NCBI RefSeq assembly: GCF_011751765.2
Contig: NZ_CP061169.1
Span: 806,001 to 870,000, forward strand
Length of the DNA stretch: 64,000 nucleotides
Direction of reading: 5' to 3'
From: Paramicrobacterium chengjingii
GTDB lineage: Bacteria > Actinomycetota > Actinomycetes > Actinomycetales > Microbacteriaceae
In this document: positions 16,272 to 24,279 of the stretch, piece by piece
How positions within the stretch are numbered: the first letter of the stretch is position 1
Layout of the letters: every line of letters begins with the position of its first letter
The notes under the pieces: generated by a model
Database searches by the model: none
Told to the model about the DNA's origin: nothing
Seen by the model: only the letters and a program-made list of their open reading frames with translations
Translations under genes and position numbers: made by a program

Positions 16272-16700
16272 CTACCGTCGGACGAGAAGCTCGACCTCTA
16301 CGGACTGATGACGTTGGGCAAATGCCCGGTCAAGGGTTACAACTGAGAGGCCGCGAGCCTGAGCAAATGCTGCCAGGTAGTCGTCTGTCCACAGTTTGTG
16401 GCTTGTGTCGTCCCGTGCGGATAGCGTCCTCCACACGGATTCGAGGTTCGTAGGTTCCTCAAGGTGTATCACTCGGTCATCAGCTCGTAGACGATCGAGG
16501 ACGGACCAGGTGGCGCCCCGCGTGAGGGCGTCCTCGCGCATGATGCTCGGATTCGACAGCAAACGGAGAAGGCCCATCTCGGTGACTCGACAAAAGGCGA
16601 GTTCGGAGTCTTGCTGATCGAACCACGTTCGTACGGATGGATGTGCGACGTGGCGGCCCCAAGTGGCAGCGAGCCACACGCCGACATCCAGCAGCTTCAT
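16272..16700 (-). CDS. PIN-domain toxin, VapC family
   Basis: A 142-aa PIN-domain ribonuclease. Acidic residues expected of the Mg-binding site appear in MKLLDVGVW (Asp 5), RVTEMGLLRLL (Glu about 41), TDDYLAAFA and VVTLDRAFA. VapC toxins cleave tRNA or rRNA to arrest growth. Its start overlaps the upstream antitoxin stop by 4 bp, the usual antitoxin-first arrangement. Its own stop lies 39 bp from the end of the broken RhuM-Fic gene. Target RNA unknown. Confidence 0.85.
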   Translation of the reverse strand: MKLLDVGVWLAATWGRHVAHPSVRTWFDQQDSELAFCRVTEMGLLRLLSNPSIMREDALTRGATWSVLDRLRADDRVIHLEEPTNLESVWRTLSARDDTSHKLWTDDYLAAFAQARGLSVVTLDRAFAQRHQSVEVELLVRR

Positions 16701-16942
16701 CGAGCGTACTGTTCGTCATCGGACGCCAGGGCCGTGGCGATATCGTCCGGTGTGACATCAACTGTTGGCTCTGCCCCTGCGGCGATAAGCGGCAGAGAGA
16801 CCCGCGTATGTGCGTTCGTGTTGCCAGCGACTTCGCGGGAAACTGCACGCATCAGCACAACCTTGAGTGTCTCGCCTCGCTGTGCGGCTCTCACTTTGAG
16901 AGCGCGAAGCAGATCATCGGGGAGATCAATCGTTGTGCGCAT
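16697..16942 (-). CDS. Ribbon-helix-helix antitoxin, VapB family
   Basis: An 81-aa protein with an N-terminal ribbon-helix-helix (MRTTIDLPDDLLRALKVRAA) and an acidic C-terminal tail (VTPDDIATALASDDEQ) that should wrap the PIN toxin. The minus strand carries TGCTAATAT, an extended -10, ending only 6 bp before the ATG, with no ribosome site. The transcript is therefore probably leaderless and self-repressed. Cotranscribed with the overlapping vapC. Confidence 0.85.
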   Translation of the reverse strand: MRTTIDLPDDLLRALKVRAAQRGETLKVVLMRAVSREVAGNTNAHTRVSLPLIAAGAEPTVDVTPDDIATALASDDEQYAR

Positions 16943-16961
16943 AAAACCATATTAGCATCAA

Positions 16962-17666
16962 TTACGAGAGCCAGCGGTACTCGTACTCCGGACGGCCCGG
17001 CGTTCCATGGCGAGGCGACTTGGCCGCCTGCTTCATCTCGACAAGGTATTCGAGGTAGCGCCGCGCAGTGACACGAGACAGATCGAGACGGTCGCCGAGC
17101 TCCGTTGCCGAGAGCGACATCTTCGACTCACGCAGTGCAGCCGAGACAGACGTATAGGTCTCGTCGATCATGCCCTTCGGCAGCTTGCCCGGGGCGACGG
17201 TGCGCAGAGCGCTCAGCGCGTTGTCGATCGACGACTGGGTTGCCAGCGCTCCCGTGTCGCTGAGGTTCAGCTGAAACATGCGGTGGTTCTCGAGCTTCTC
17301 GCGAAAGGTAGGGAACGTGAACGGCTTGATCAGGTACTGGGCGACGCCCGTGGAGAGCGCTGCCTTGACGATCTGCAGATCACGAACCGCCGTGATCGCG
17401 AGGATGTCTGCCGAGTGTCCACGCTGCCGAATTCTATGGGCGACGTCGAGCCCATGAATATCAGTGAGATTCATATCGAGAAGGACAAGATCGACGGGGG
17501 AGCCATTTTGTGCCGCGGCATCCAGACGAGCGAGCGCGTCCGCGCCCGTGAGTACGACAGCATCCACCGTGTAACCCGGCACTCGACGAACGTAGTCGGC
17601 ATGAGCCTCAGCGGTGACCGGCTCGTCGTCGACGACGAGAACGCGCAACTCGCGATCAGCGTTCAT
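16962..17666 (-). CDS. Response regulator, CitB/DctR type
   Basis: A 234-aa response regulator. The receiver domain shows the acidic pocket VVDDEP (Asp 13-14), the phospho-acceptor Asp 64 in VLLDMNLTD, Thr 92 and Lys 114 in YLIKPFTFPTF. The C-terminal part has a helix-turn-helix (LSATELGDRLDLSRVTARRY) as in CitB/DcuR/DpiA regulators. It overlaps the kinase gene by 11 bp. Likely target is the divergent dicarboxylate symporter gene at 19506. Confidence 0.92.
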   Translation of the reverse strand: MNADRELRVLVVDDEPVTAEAHADYVRRVPGYTVDAVVLTGADALARLDAAAQNGSPVDLVLLDMNLTDIHGLDVAHRIRQRGHSADILAITAVRDLQIVKAALSTGVAQYLIKPFTFPTFREKLENHRMFQLNLSDTGALATQSSIDNALSALRTVAPGKLPKGMIDETYTSVSAALRESKMSLSATELGDRLDLSRVTARRYLEYLVEMKQAAKSPRHGTPGRPEYEYRWLS

Positions 17667-19347
17667 CAGGGGTCACCTCCGGCTCGACACCATTGTCGTC
17701 GGAGTGATCCGTCAGGGGAAGCGTCACGGTGAAGATCGCGCCGCCATCTGACTCGACGTCAAGCGTTCCGCCGAGTCGCTCGACGGCTTGGCGCACGAGG
17801 GCGAGGCCCAACCCGCGACCGCCGACATGGGATGCCGCATCTTTCGACGAGCGGCCCAGGCGAAAAAGCTCGTTCAAGGCGCCCGCGTCGACGCCGGGCC
17901 CCGAATCGGCGATCACAATAATCAACTCCGAATCGATCACCGAAAAATCTGCCCAGACGCGACGCTCATCCGAGGAAGCGGCAGCGTCGAATGCGTTGTC
18001 GAGGAGATTGCCCGTCACCGTGACAAGATCGCGGGCGTCGAGGCTGCCCGCAGGGAGTTCACCCGCTGCGGAGATCTGAAGTTTGAGCCCACGCTCATGG
18101 GCCTGTGCAGCCTTGCCGATCAAGAGCGCTGTAATGAACGGCTCGTCGAGCGATTGAACGAACTCGTCCGTGAGCCGCTGCGCGTCGCTCTGATCCTTCA
18201 CGGCGAAGTCGAGTGCCTCGCGTTCGCGGCCCAACTCGATCAGCGTCGCGAGTGTATGCAGACGATTCGCATGCTCATGGGTCTGGGCCCGAAGCGCCTC
18301 GGACAGCGTCTTCATCGACTGAAGTTCGCCGGTCAACGCCTGAATCTCTGTGCGGTCGCGCAAGGTGGCCACCGTGCCCATGCTCGCGCGCGGAGGGCGC
18401 CGAATATCGGCATCCGGTTGCGTCGCCTGCTGCTGGCTGATCACGAGCACCCGGTCGTGTGTGAGATGAATCTCGTCAGTGGCGCTGCGCCCTGACGCGA
18501 AGAGCTGGGCGGCAGTCTCAGGGAGATCGAGCTGGGAGATGTGTGTCGGCGTGAACTCGCTTGCCGGGGGCAGACCGAGTAGATCTGCCGCCTGGTCGTT
18601 GTAGAGCACAAGGTTGCCCTGAGCGTCGACGAGCACGAGTCCTTCGCGCAGCGAATGGAGAGCGGAATCGTAGAAGGCAAACAGGCTGCGGAGCTGCTCG
18701 GGTCCGTAGCCGAGCGTGACACGGCGCAGGTAACGGCTGACCGCCCACGATCCGAGACCGCCAAGCGCGATCGCCGCGAGCGCAATGATGAGCAACTCAG
18801 GAATCGCCGCAGCCTGAGTGATCGAGAGGGTCTCGAGCGTGACACCGACGGAGACCATGGCGGTCACAGTGCCCGATTCATCAAAAATGGGGACAATCGC
18901 CCGCACCGATGGCCCGAGAGTTCCCTCGTACTGCTCAACCTGGCTTCTGCCCTCGAGCGCTTCGTCGATGCTGCCGATGTACGGTTTGCCCAGCTGCTCA
19001 GAGTTGGGGTGGGTGTATCGCGTGCGGTCGCGATCCATGATCGTGATGAAATCGACCTTCGCCGTGGCGATGACCGTGAGCGCGTAAGGCTGCAGCGCGC
19101 TCGTCGGGTCCGCCGTGCCGACGGCATTGGTCACGTAGGGATCGTTGGCGAGGGTCTCGGCAATGCTCAAAACTCGGGATGCTGTCGCCTGCCGCGCGTC
19201 GGCACGCGCGGTGACGTAACTGGTGATGCTCAGTGCGCCGCACACGATCACTACCAGAACCAGCTGCGCGAGAAACAACCGTGCAGCGAGTGATCGTGGG
19301 CGATGGGAGGCGGTAGCCGTTGGGGCGACGCTGCCATGGAATCTCAC
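17656..19347 (-). CDS. Sensor histidine kinase, CitA/DcuS/DctS type
   Basis: A 563-aa membrane kinase. A first membrane helix (FLAQLVLVVIVCGALSITSY) precedes an extracytoplasmic sCache/PAS domain of about 130 residues (RYTHPNSEQLGKPYIGSI), a second helix (ELLIIALAAIALGGLGSWAV), and a cytoplasmic PAS. The H-box ALRAQTHEHANRLHTL is typical of C4-dicarboxylate/citrate sensors, followed by HATPase boxes NLLDNAFDAA, DSGPGV and GGRGLGLALV. GTG 19345-19347 was chosen because AGGAGGT lies upstream; longer starts are possible. Probably senses an external organic acid. Confidence 0.9.
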   Translation of the reverse strand: MRFHGSVAPTATASHRPRSLAARLFLAQLVLVVIVCGALSITSYVTARADARQATASRVLSIAETLANDPYVTNAVGTADPTSALQPYALTVIATAKVDFITIMDRDRTRYTHPNSEQLGKPYIGSIDEALEGRSQVEQYEGTLGPSVRAIVPIFDESGTVTAMVSVGVTLETLSITQAAAIPELLIIALAAIALGGLGSWAVSRYLRRVTLGYGPEQLRSLFAFYDSALHSLREGLVLVDAQGNLVLYNDQAADLLGLPPASEFTPTHISQLDLPETAAQLFASGRSATDEIHLTHDRVLVISQQQATQPDADIRRPPRASMGTVATLRDRTEIQALTGELQSMKTLSEALRAQTHEHANRLHTLATLIELGREREALDFAVKDQSDAQRLTDEFVQSLDEPFITALLIGKAAQAHERGLKLQISAAGELPAGSLDARDLVTVTGNLLDNAFDAAASSDERRVWADFSVIDSELIIVIADSGPGVDAGALNELFRLGRSSKDAASHVGGRGLGLALVRQAVERLGGTLDVESDGGAIFTVTLPLTDHSDDNGVEPEVTPDER

Positions 19348-19369
19348 CTGCGACCTCCTGATGTTCTCG

Positions 19370-19393
19370 ACGTGCACAAGCTTCGCACGTGCA
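19370..19393. promoter_or_regulatory. Direct repeats in the kinase/symporter divergent region
   Basis: ACGTGCA occurs at 19370-19376 and again at 19387-19393, 17 bp apart, in the 158-bp gap between the kinase gene and the symporter gene. Response regulators of this class often bind direct repeats, so this is a candidate site. The motif is short and unverified. Confidence 0.3.
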
Positions 19394-19505
19394 GTTCGCC
19401 CTGCGTAGAAGTCTCTGCGAACGATATGAACGCAACCGCGACAGCATCCTGCCTGGCAATCAGTATGGTCACGCATCAATTCCCCAATCAGACCGAGGAG
19501 TCGGC

Positions 19506-20864
19506 ATGGCAATGACGCCACAGAAACAGTCACCGCAATCAAACGCGGCCAGCCCGCGTGCACGGAAGAAAGACCGGACGCACTGGCTCTACATCTTCGT
19601 GATCGTCGCCGTCGTTCTTGGCGCCGCAGTCGGGTTGATCTTCCCTGAAGTGGGCCAAAGCCTCAAGCCGATCGGTACGGGGTTCGTCGCTCTGATCAAG
19701 ATGATCATCGCGCCGATCATCTTCTGTACAATCGTGCTCGGCGTCGGCTCCGTCGCCCGCGCAGCCACCGTGGGCAAGGTCGGCGGCATCGCCATGCTGT
19801 ACTTCCTCTTGATGGCGACGTTCGCACTCGCGATTGGCCTCGTCGTGGGAAACCTGGTGCATCCGGGCAGCGGCCTGCACCTCGAGCCGTACGAGGCGTC
19901 GAAGGGCGGCTCAGACGGCACAGTCGACTTCTTGATGAGCATGATCCCCGGCAGCATCCCCGTGCTGCCCACACTCGTGCTGGCGATTCTTGTTGGCTTC
20001 GCCCTGCAATCGATGGGCAAGGCCGGAGAGCCTGTGCTGAACGGCATCCGTCATATTCAGGCTGTGGTCTTCAAACTCATGATGATGATCATGTGGGCGG
20101 CCCCGATCGGCGCCTTCGGTGCGATCGCCGCTGTCGTCGGAGGCACCGGCTGGGCGGCGATCGGGTCGATGGCGATTCTCATGGGAACCTTCTACCTCAC
20201 CTGTGCGCTGTTCATCGTGGTCGTGCTCGGCAGCATCCTGAAGCTCGTCACCGGACTGAACATCTTCCAGTTGATGCGCTACCTTGCCCGTGAGTACCTG
20301 CTGATCTTCTCGACGTCGTCGTCGGAGTCGGCATTGCCGCGGCTCATGGCGAAGATGGAGCATGCGGGAGTCTCGAAGACGGTTGTCGGCGTCACTGTGC
20401 CAACCGGCTACTCGTTCAACCTCGACGGCACGGCGATTTACCTCACGATGGCGTCGATCTTCGTTTCGACGGCGATGGGCATGCCCATGGGCGTCGGCGA
20501 GCAGATCTCACTTCTGGTGTTCATGATCATCGCGTCGAAGGGCGCCGCCGGTGTTACCGGGGCAGGCCTCGCGACACTCGCTGCGGGGCTGCAGTCGCAT
20601 CGCCCCGAGCTGCTCGACGGCATGGGCGTGACCGTGGGAATCGACAAGTTCATGTCGGAATGCCGTGCGCTCACCAACTTCACGGGCAATGCTGTGGCGA
20701 CAGTGCTGATTGGCAAGTGGACGAAGGAGCTCGACTTCGAGCAGGCACAAGCGGTGTTTGCCGGCAAGCGTCCCTTCGACGAGCTGAGCCTCGAACCCGA
20801 TGCCCACGGGGACGAATCGGCGAACGACGCGGAGCCGGAGCGCGAGCTCGAGAACGTTCGCTGA
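19506..20864 (+). CDS. dctA: C4-dicarboxylate:cation symporter (DAACS family)
   Basis: A 452-aa transporter of the DctA/GltP family importing succinate, fumarate or malate with protons or Na+. Signatures are FVALIKMIIAPIIFCTIVLG early, the serine-rich reentrant loop FSTSSSESALPRLMAKME, and VTVPTGYSFNLDGTAIYLTM, the substrate and cation site. It starts at ATG 19506 with GAGGAGT upstream. It is divergent from the CitA/DctS-type kinase, which supports organic-acid induction. A glutamate/aspartate carrier is the main alternative. Confidence 0.9.
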   Translation: MAMTPQKQSPQSNAASPRARKKDRTHWLYIFVIVAVVLGAAVGLIFPEVGQSLKPIGTGFVALIKMIIAPIIFCTIVLGVGSVARAATVGKVGGIAMLYFLLMATFALAIGLVVGNLVHPGSGLHLEPYEASKGGSDGTVDFLMSMIPGSIPVLPTLVLAILVGFALQSMGKAGEPVLNGIRHIQAVVFKLMMMIMWAAPIGAFGAIAAVVGGTGWAAIGSMAILMGTFYLTCALFIVVVLGSILKLVTGLNIFQLMRYLAREYLLIFSTSSSESALPRLMAKMEHAGVSKTVVGVTVPTGYSFNLDGTAIYLTMASIFVSTAMGMPMGVGEQISLLVFMIIASKGAAGVTGAGLATLAAGLQSHRPELLDGMGVTVGIDKFMSECRALTNFTGNAVATVLIGKWTKELDFEQAQAVFAGKRPFDELSLEPDAHGDESANDAEPERELENVR

Positions 20865-20886
20865 CGCTCGCAGAGTGCAGGACAGC

Positions 20887-20920
20887 GGGTCCGGTGATCA
20901 CTCGGCGCGTCACCGGACCC
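20887..20920 (+). terminator. Terminator-like hairpin between dctA and the VapC gene
   Basis: GGGTCCGGTGA (20887-20897) pairs perfectly with TCACCGGACCC (20910-20920) across a 12-nt loop. It lies between two convergent genes and may serve both. There is no T-tract. Confidence 0.65.
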
Positions 20921-20956
20921 GGTCGGCGCCGTGGGGGCGCTGAAGTTCCTGGGCGA

Positions 20957-21388
20957 TTACCGTGCAGGGTCGAAAGAGTTCACCCCGGGGAACCGCGCAA
21001 ATCCACGGTCGGAGGTCGCAATTCGCGCACCGTGGGCCACGGCCGCTGCCGCGATCAGAGCATCGGGGACGAGATTCCCTCGGATCCCGTCATCGTCGAG
21101 GACGAATGAGTTGAGAGTGGTCCACATATCCGATGAGCTGCGAAGCCAGCGGGCGGATTGAGAATTCACGAGAGCCGTCACGAACGAGAGCGCGACAGGT
21201 GTCGGTGCGGGGTGGGCGAAGATGCTCGGGTGAGTGACGATTCTCACAAACCCTGAAAGCACTGGGTCGAAGAGTGCAATATCTTCGGGGCTGATCACGG
21301 CGCGCTCGAGCCATCGTGCGTATTCGCTGTGGCGAGGCGACTCCTCGTCGAATGCGTAGATCAGGACGTTGACGTCGGGCAAAATCAT
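20957..21388 (-). CDS. PIN-domain toxin, VapC family
   Basis: A 143-aa PIN-domain ribonuclease that begins MILPDVNVLIYAFDEESPRH, with the first catalytic Asp at residue 5. It has the central SGFVRIVTHPSIF and the C-terminal VPDALIAAAAVAHGARIATS followed by the last catalytic Asp. This is the MazF-independent, TA-linked VapC subgroup with a PDVNVL start. Its start overlaps the antitoxin stop by 4 bp. It is only distantly similar to the VapC at 16272, so the two pairs are not a local duplication. Confidence 0.87.
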   Translation of the reverse strand: MILPDVNVLIYAFDEESPRHSEYARWLERAVISPEDIALFDPVLSGFVRIVTHPSIFAHPAPTPVALSFVTALVNSQSARWLRSSSDMWTTLNSFVLDDDGIRGNLVPDALIAAAAVAHGARIATSDRGFARFPGVNSFDPAR

Positions 21389-21615
21389 CGGGCGTCATCC
21401 AAGACATCCCACACCGCGTTCTTGTCATCGACGTCGATGTGATAACCGCCGCTGCGCCACGTGGGCAGCGCACAGCGATGCTGTGGCAAACGTTCCGTCT
21501 CAAGGTGTCGTCTCAGTGATTCTTCGACAATGCTCGTGACCGTGCGATTCTCGTCAGCAGCACGCTTCTTGAGTTCTGCCATGAGCGCATCGGGCAGGTT
21601 CATCGTCGTCTTCAT
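21385..21615 (-). CDS. Ribbon-helix-helix antitoxin, VapB family
   Basis: A 76-aa protein. The N-terminal ribbon-helix-helix reads MKTTMNLPDALMAELKKRAA and DENRTVTSIVEESLRRHL. The C-terminal part (GGYHIDVDDKNAVWDVLD) should contact the toxin. I chose the ATG at 21613-21615; another ATG four codons upstream is nearly as plausible. Overlaps and precedes vapC, so one operon with likely autorepression. Confidence 0.83.
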   Translation of the reverse strand: MKTTMNLPDALMAELKKRAADENRTVTSIVEESLRRHLETERLPQHRCALPTWRSGGYHIDVDDKNAVWDVLDDAR

Positions 21616-21716
21616 ATTGCTGAGCATACCAGTGGATATGGCTATATGGTTCGCAGAGTGAGTGAGCTCATCACGCACGGCGAGCGACCGGATGCGAAGA
21701 GAGCAGCCTGATGCCG

Positions 21717-22883
21717 TTAGGCGAGGTCGTGATTACGCAAGGCCTGACCCATGCGCGTGATCGCGTCGCGCATGATAGGGCGCGGAGTCGCGAAGATGAA
21801 GCGGGCGCTGCCCACTCCGGCTGCACCGCATCCGCGGCCGTCTGTGACACCGACCCCAGCGTTCTCTGCGAAGAACGCGCCGGGGTTCTCGATGCCGAGA
21901 GCCGTGAAGTCGAGCCACCCGACATACGTTCCCTCCGGCCGGCTCATGGTGACGCCGGGCAGATGTTCTGAAACGAGATCGAGCAATTCGGCCCGGTTGC
22001 CGTCGAGGTAGTCAACAACATCGGCGAGCCACGGTTCTCCCTCGGTGTACGCGGCGATCGTCGCTGTCGCGCCCATCGTGGAGGCGCCGTGTGAAATCCA
22101 GTCTGCGTCGTCGAAGCGCTCCCGATCCGCGTCGCCAGCCACAATGAGCTGCGCGCACTTGAGGCCCGGAAGATTCCACCCCTTCGCGGCGGACGTTGCC
22201 GTGACGGTGTGCTGCGCGGCAGCATCCGTCACCGTGGCATATGACACGTGATCTGCACCCGGAAGAATGAGCGGCGCCCAAATCTCGTCGGCAAAAACAT
22301 GCCCGCCCGCCTCCTCAACAACGGCGCTCACCTCGGCGAGCTCGTCAGCAGCGAACACGCGTCCCAGCGGGTTGAACGGCTGGCAGAGCAGAAGAATCTC
22401 GCCGCCCTCGGCAAACGCGGCGCGCAGCGCGTCAATGTCGAAGCGCCAGGTTCCGGCGTCGTCGATCATCGGTACTTCGATGACCTCACGACCGATGCGT
22501 GGTGGTACGAAGAGAAACGGCATGTACGACGGAGTCGGCACGATCACCTTGCCCGCGGGGCTGGTCAGTCGCGTGAGCGTCAACTCGAGCGCGCGAAGCA
22601 CATCGGGAACAGCGATCACCCGGTCAGCGGGCACCGCGTAGCCCCGCGAGGCGAGAGCGGCCGCTGTCGCCTGCTGCACGTCGCGCAGCATGGATGCCGG
22701 GAGGTAGCCGAAGATTTGAGCGTCGACCGAGTCGCGCAGCGCCGACTGGATGGGCGCGGCAACCCCGAAGTCCATCTCGGCGATGAACGCGCCGATATCG
22801 ATTCCGGGTGCGATCCACTTGGTGGCGCCCGTTCGCTTCAGATCGTCGATGGTCAGCGCGTCGATGCGCTCGGCGAAAGTCAC
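21717..22883 (-). CDS. MalY/PatB-type aminotransferase (putative cystathionine beta-lyase)
   Basis: A 388-aa fold-type I PLP enzyme. It opens VTFAERIDALTIDDLKRTGA then WIAPGIDIGAFIAEMDFGVA, the M-D-F signature of the MalY/PatB branch. The PLP lysine is in TSAAKGWNLPGLKCAQL, and the C-terminus has the substrate arginine region GSARFIFATPRP. Family members cleave cystathionine to homocysteine or have regulatory side functions. GTG 22881-22883 is preceded by GGAGGTT. Thirteen bases separate it from purU upstream, so the two are probably cotranscribed. Confidence 0.85.
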   Translation of the reverse strand: MTFAERIDALTIDDLKRTGATKWIAPGIDIGAFIAEMDFGVAAPIQSALRDSVDAQIFGYLPASMLRDVQQATAAALASRGYAVPADRVIAVPDVLRALELTLTRLTSPAGKVIVPTPSYMPFLFVPPRIGREVIEVPMIDDAGTWRFDIDALRAAFAEGGEILLLCQPFNPLGRVFAADELAEVSAVVEEAGGHVFADEIWAPLILPGADHVSYATVTDAAAQHTVTATSAAKGWNLPGLKCAQLIVAGDADRERFDDADWISHGASTMGATATIAAYTEGEPWLADVVDYLDGNRAELLDLVSEHLPGVTMSRPEGTYVGWLDFTALGIENPGAFFAENAGVGVTDGRGCGAAGVGSARFIFATPRPIMRDAITRMGQALRNHDLA

Positions 22884-22896
22884 GGAACCTCCGGAG

Positions 22897-23778
22897 TTAC
22901 TTGAAGATGATGGTGCGTGCGCCGTCAAGAAGCACTCGTTTCTCGGCAAACCACTTCACAGCCTGTGTGAGAGTGCGGCTCTCTTCGTCTTGCCCGATGG
23001 CGACCAGCTGCTGTGGTGTCTGCGAATGGTCGACTCGAACGACGTTCTGCTCGATGATCGGCCCCTCGTCGAGGTCGCTCGTCACGAAGTGCGCCGTTGC
23101 TCCGATGAGCTTGACGCCTCGCGCGTGCGCCTGTCTGTATGGGTTGGCGCCCTTGAAACCGGGAAGGAACGAATGATGGATGTTGATGGCGCGACCTTCA
23201 AGAGCGGCACAGAGCTCGGGAGAGACGATCTGCATGTAGCGGGCGAGTACGACAAGCTCGATGTCGTGCTCGTCGACGGCATCGAGGACGCGCTTCTCGA
23301 ACGCCGCCTTCGACGCTGCATCGACGATGGGGAGCGATTCGAACGGCACACCATAGAACTCCGCGAGCGAGCCCAGGTCGGGATGGTTCGCGAGAATGAG
23401 CGGAATGTCGATGGGCAGCTGCCCGGCCCGCTGTCGAAAGAGCAGATCGTTGACGCAGTGGCCCGCTTTGGTTGCGAGAACGAGTGTGCGTGCAGGCCGC
23501 CCGACATTGTCGAGGTTCCACGTCATGCCGAACTTCTCGGCAACAGGCTCAAGCGCCGCCTCGAAGTCGTCGCGCGACGCCGACGACTGCACCTGAAGGC
23601 GCATAAAAAATCGATCGGTGTCGACGCTCGCGAACTGCTGGCTTTCGCTGATGTTTCCATTGGCGGCGACGATTGCGCCACTGACATCGTGAACAATGCC
23701 GGGCTTATCGGCGCACACGAATGTGAGCACCCAGTGGTTGGGTGATTCGTCCCTCACGAGGGCAGTGGCATGGGTCAC
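22897..23778 (-). CDS. purU: Formyltetrahydrofolate deformylase
   Basis: A 293-aa enzyme hydrolysing 10-formyl-THF to THF and formate, balancing the one-carbon pool. An N-terminal ACT domain (VLTFVCADKPGIVHDVSGAI) is followed by a formyltransferase domain with HHSFLPGFKGANPYRQAHAR and IGATAHFVTSDLDEGPII, containing the catalytic Asn/His/Asp positions. It starts at GTG 23776-23778. Length and domain order are normal for PurU. It complements glyA-folD later in the window functionally, though not in the same operon. Confidence 0.93.
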   Translation of the reverse strand: MTHATALVRDESPNHWVLTFVCADKPGIVHDVSGAIVAANGNISESQQFASVDTDRFFMRLQVQSSASRDDFEAALEPVAEKFGMTWNLDNVGRPARTLVLATKAGHCVNDLLFRQRAGQLPIDIPLILANHPDLGSLAEFYGVPFESLPIVDAASKAAFEKRVLDAVDEHDIELVVLARYMQIVSPELCAALEGRAINIHHSFLPGFKGANPYRQAHARGVKLIGATAHFVTSDLDEGPIIEQNVVRVDHSQTPQQLVAIGQDEESRTLTQAVKWFAEKRVLLDGARTIIFK

Positions 23779-23835
23779 CCCACAAGACTAACCAGTCGCG
23801 CTCGCGGAATGGGTGAGCGACTGATCAGCGAGCTA

Positions 23836-24210
23836 TCAGTTCGCCACCAGGTCGTCGTGCTCCGCACGTTTGAGAAACTCGCGCACGGTGTCGCGACTCT
23901 TCGACAGGGAGGAGATTCGGCACTCGAGGGCGCTGAGTTCGGCGGCAAGCAGCTCGGCAAGCTCCTGAGAACAGCTGACGTGGGCATCCGAGGCGCACGC
24001 CGCCTGTGTCTCGAGCACCACCTTCGCCAATCGTGTTGTGAGACCTGACTGTACGAGACCGCGAATCTGACGTGCGCGGCCGACGTCATCTTCAGAATAC
24101 GAGCGGTAGCCGTTCTCTGAACGCACCGGGGTGATGAGCTCTTGCTGCTCGTAGTAGCGCAGCATGCGCGTGGGGATACCGGTGCGCTTGGAGAGTTCGC
24201 CGATTTTCAC
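23836..24210 (-). CDS. MerR family transcriptional regulator
   Basis: A 124-aa MerR regulator: N-terminal winged helix MKIGELSKRTGIPTRMLRYY then EQQELITPVRSENGYRSYSE, and a C-terminal dimerisation coiled coil from about residue 80. Two cysteines (CASDAHVSC) sit where some MerR proteins bind metal or redox ligands. It is divergent from an MFS efflux pump whose promoter has the MerR-type 19-bp spacer, so it is probably its activator. Ligand unknown. Confidence 0.9.
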   Translation of the reverse strand: MKIGELSKRTGIPTRMLRYYEQQELITPVRSENGYRSYSEDDVGRARQIRGLVQSGLTTRLAKVVLETQAACASDAHVSCSQELAELLAAELSALECRISSLSKSRDTVREFLKRAEHDDLVAN

Positions 24211-24241
24211 AGTGTTTCCATTTGTGATTGGGTCCCCATGC

Positions 24242-24272
24242 TTGACATTGACATTAGTGTCAGAGTTTACGT
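24242..24272 (+). promoter_or_regulatory. MerR-type promoter with 19-bp spacer and dyad
   Basis: TTGACA at 24242-24247 is followed, after 19 bp, by TTACGT at 24267-24272. The spacer contains the dyad TGACA-TTAG-TGTCA. The long spacer with a central dyad is the hallmark of MerR-activated promoters. The -10 ends only 7 bp before the ATG at 24280, implying a leaderless or near-leaderless transcript if this is the promoter used. Confidence 0.6.
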
Positions 24273-24279
24273 TCAGGGC

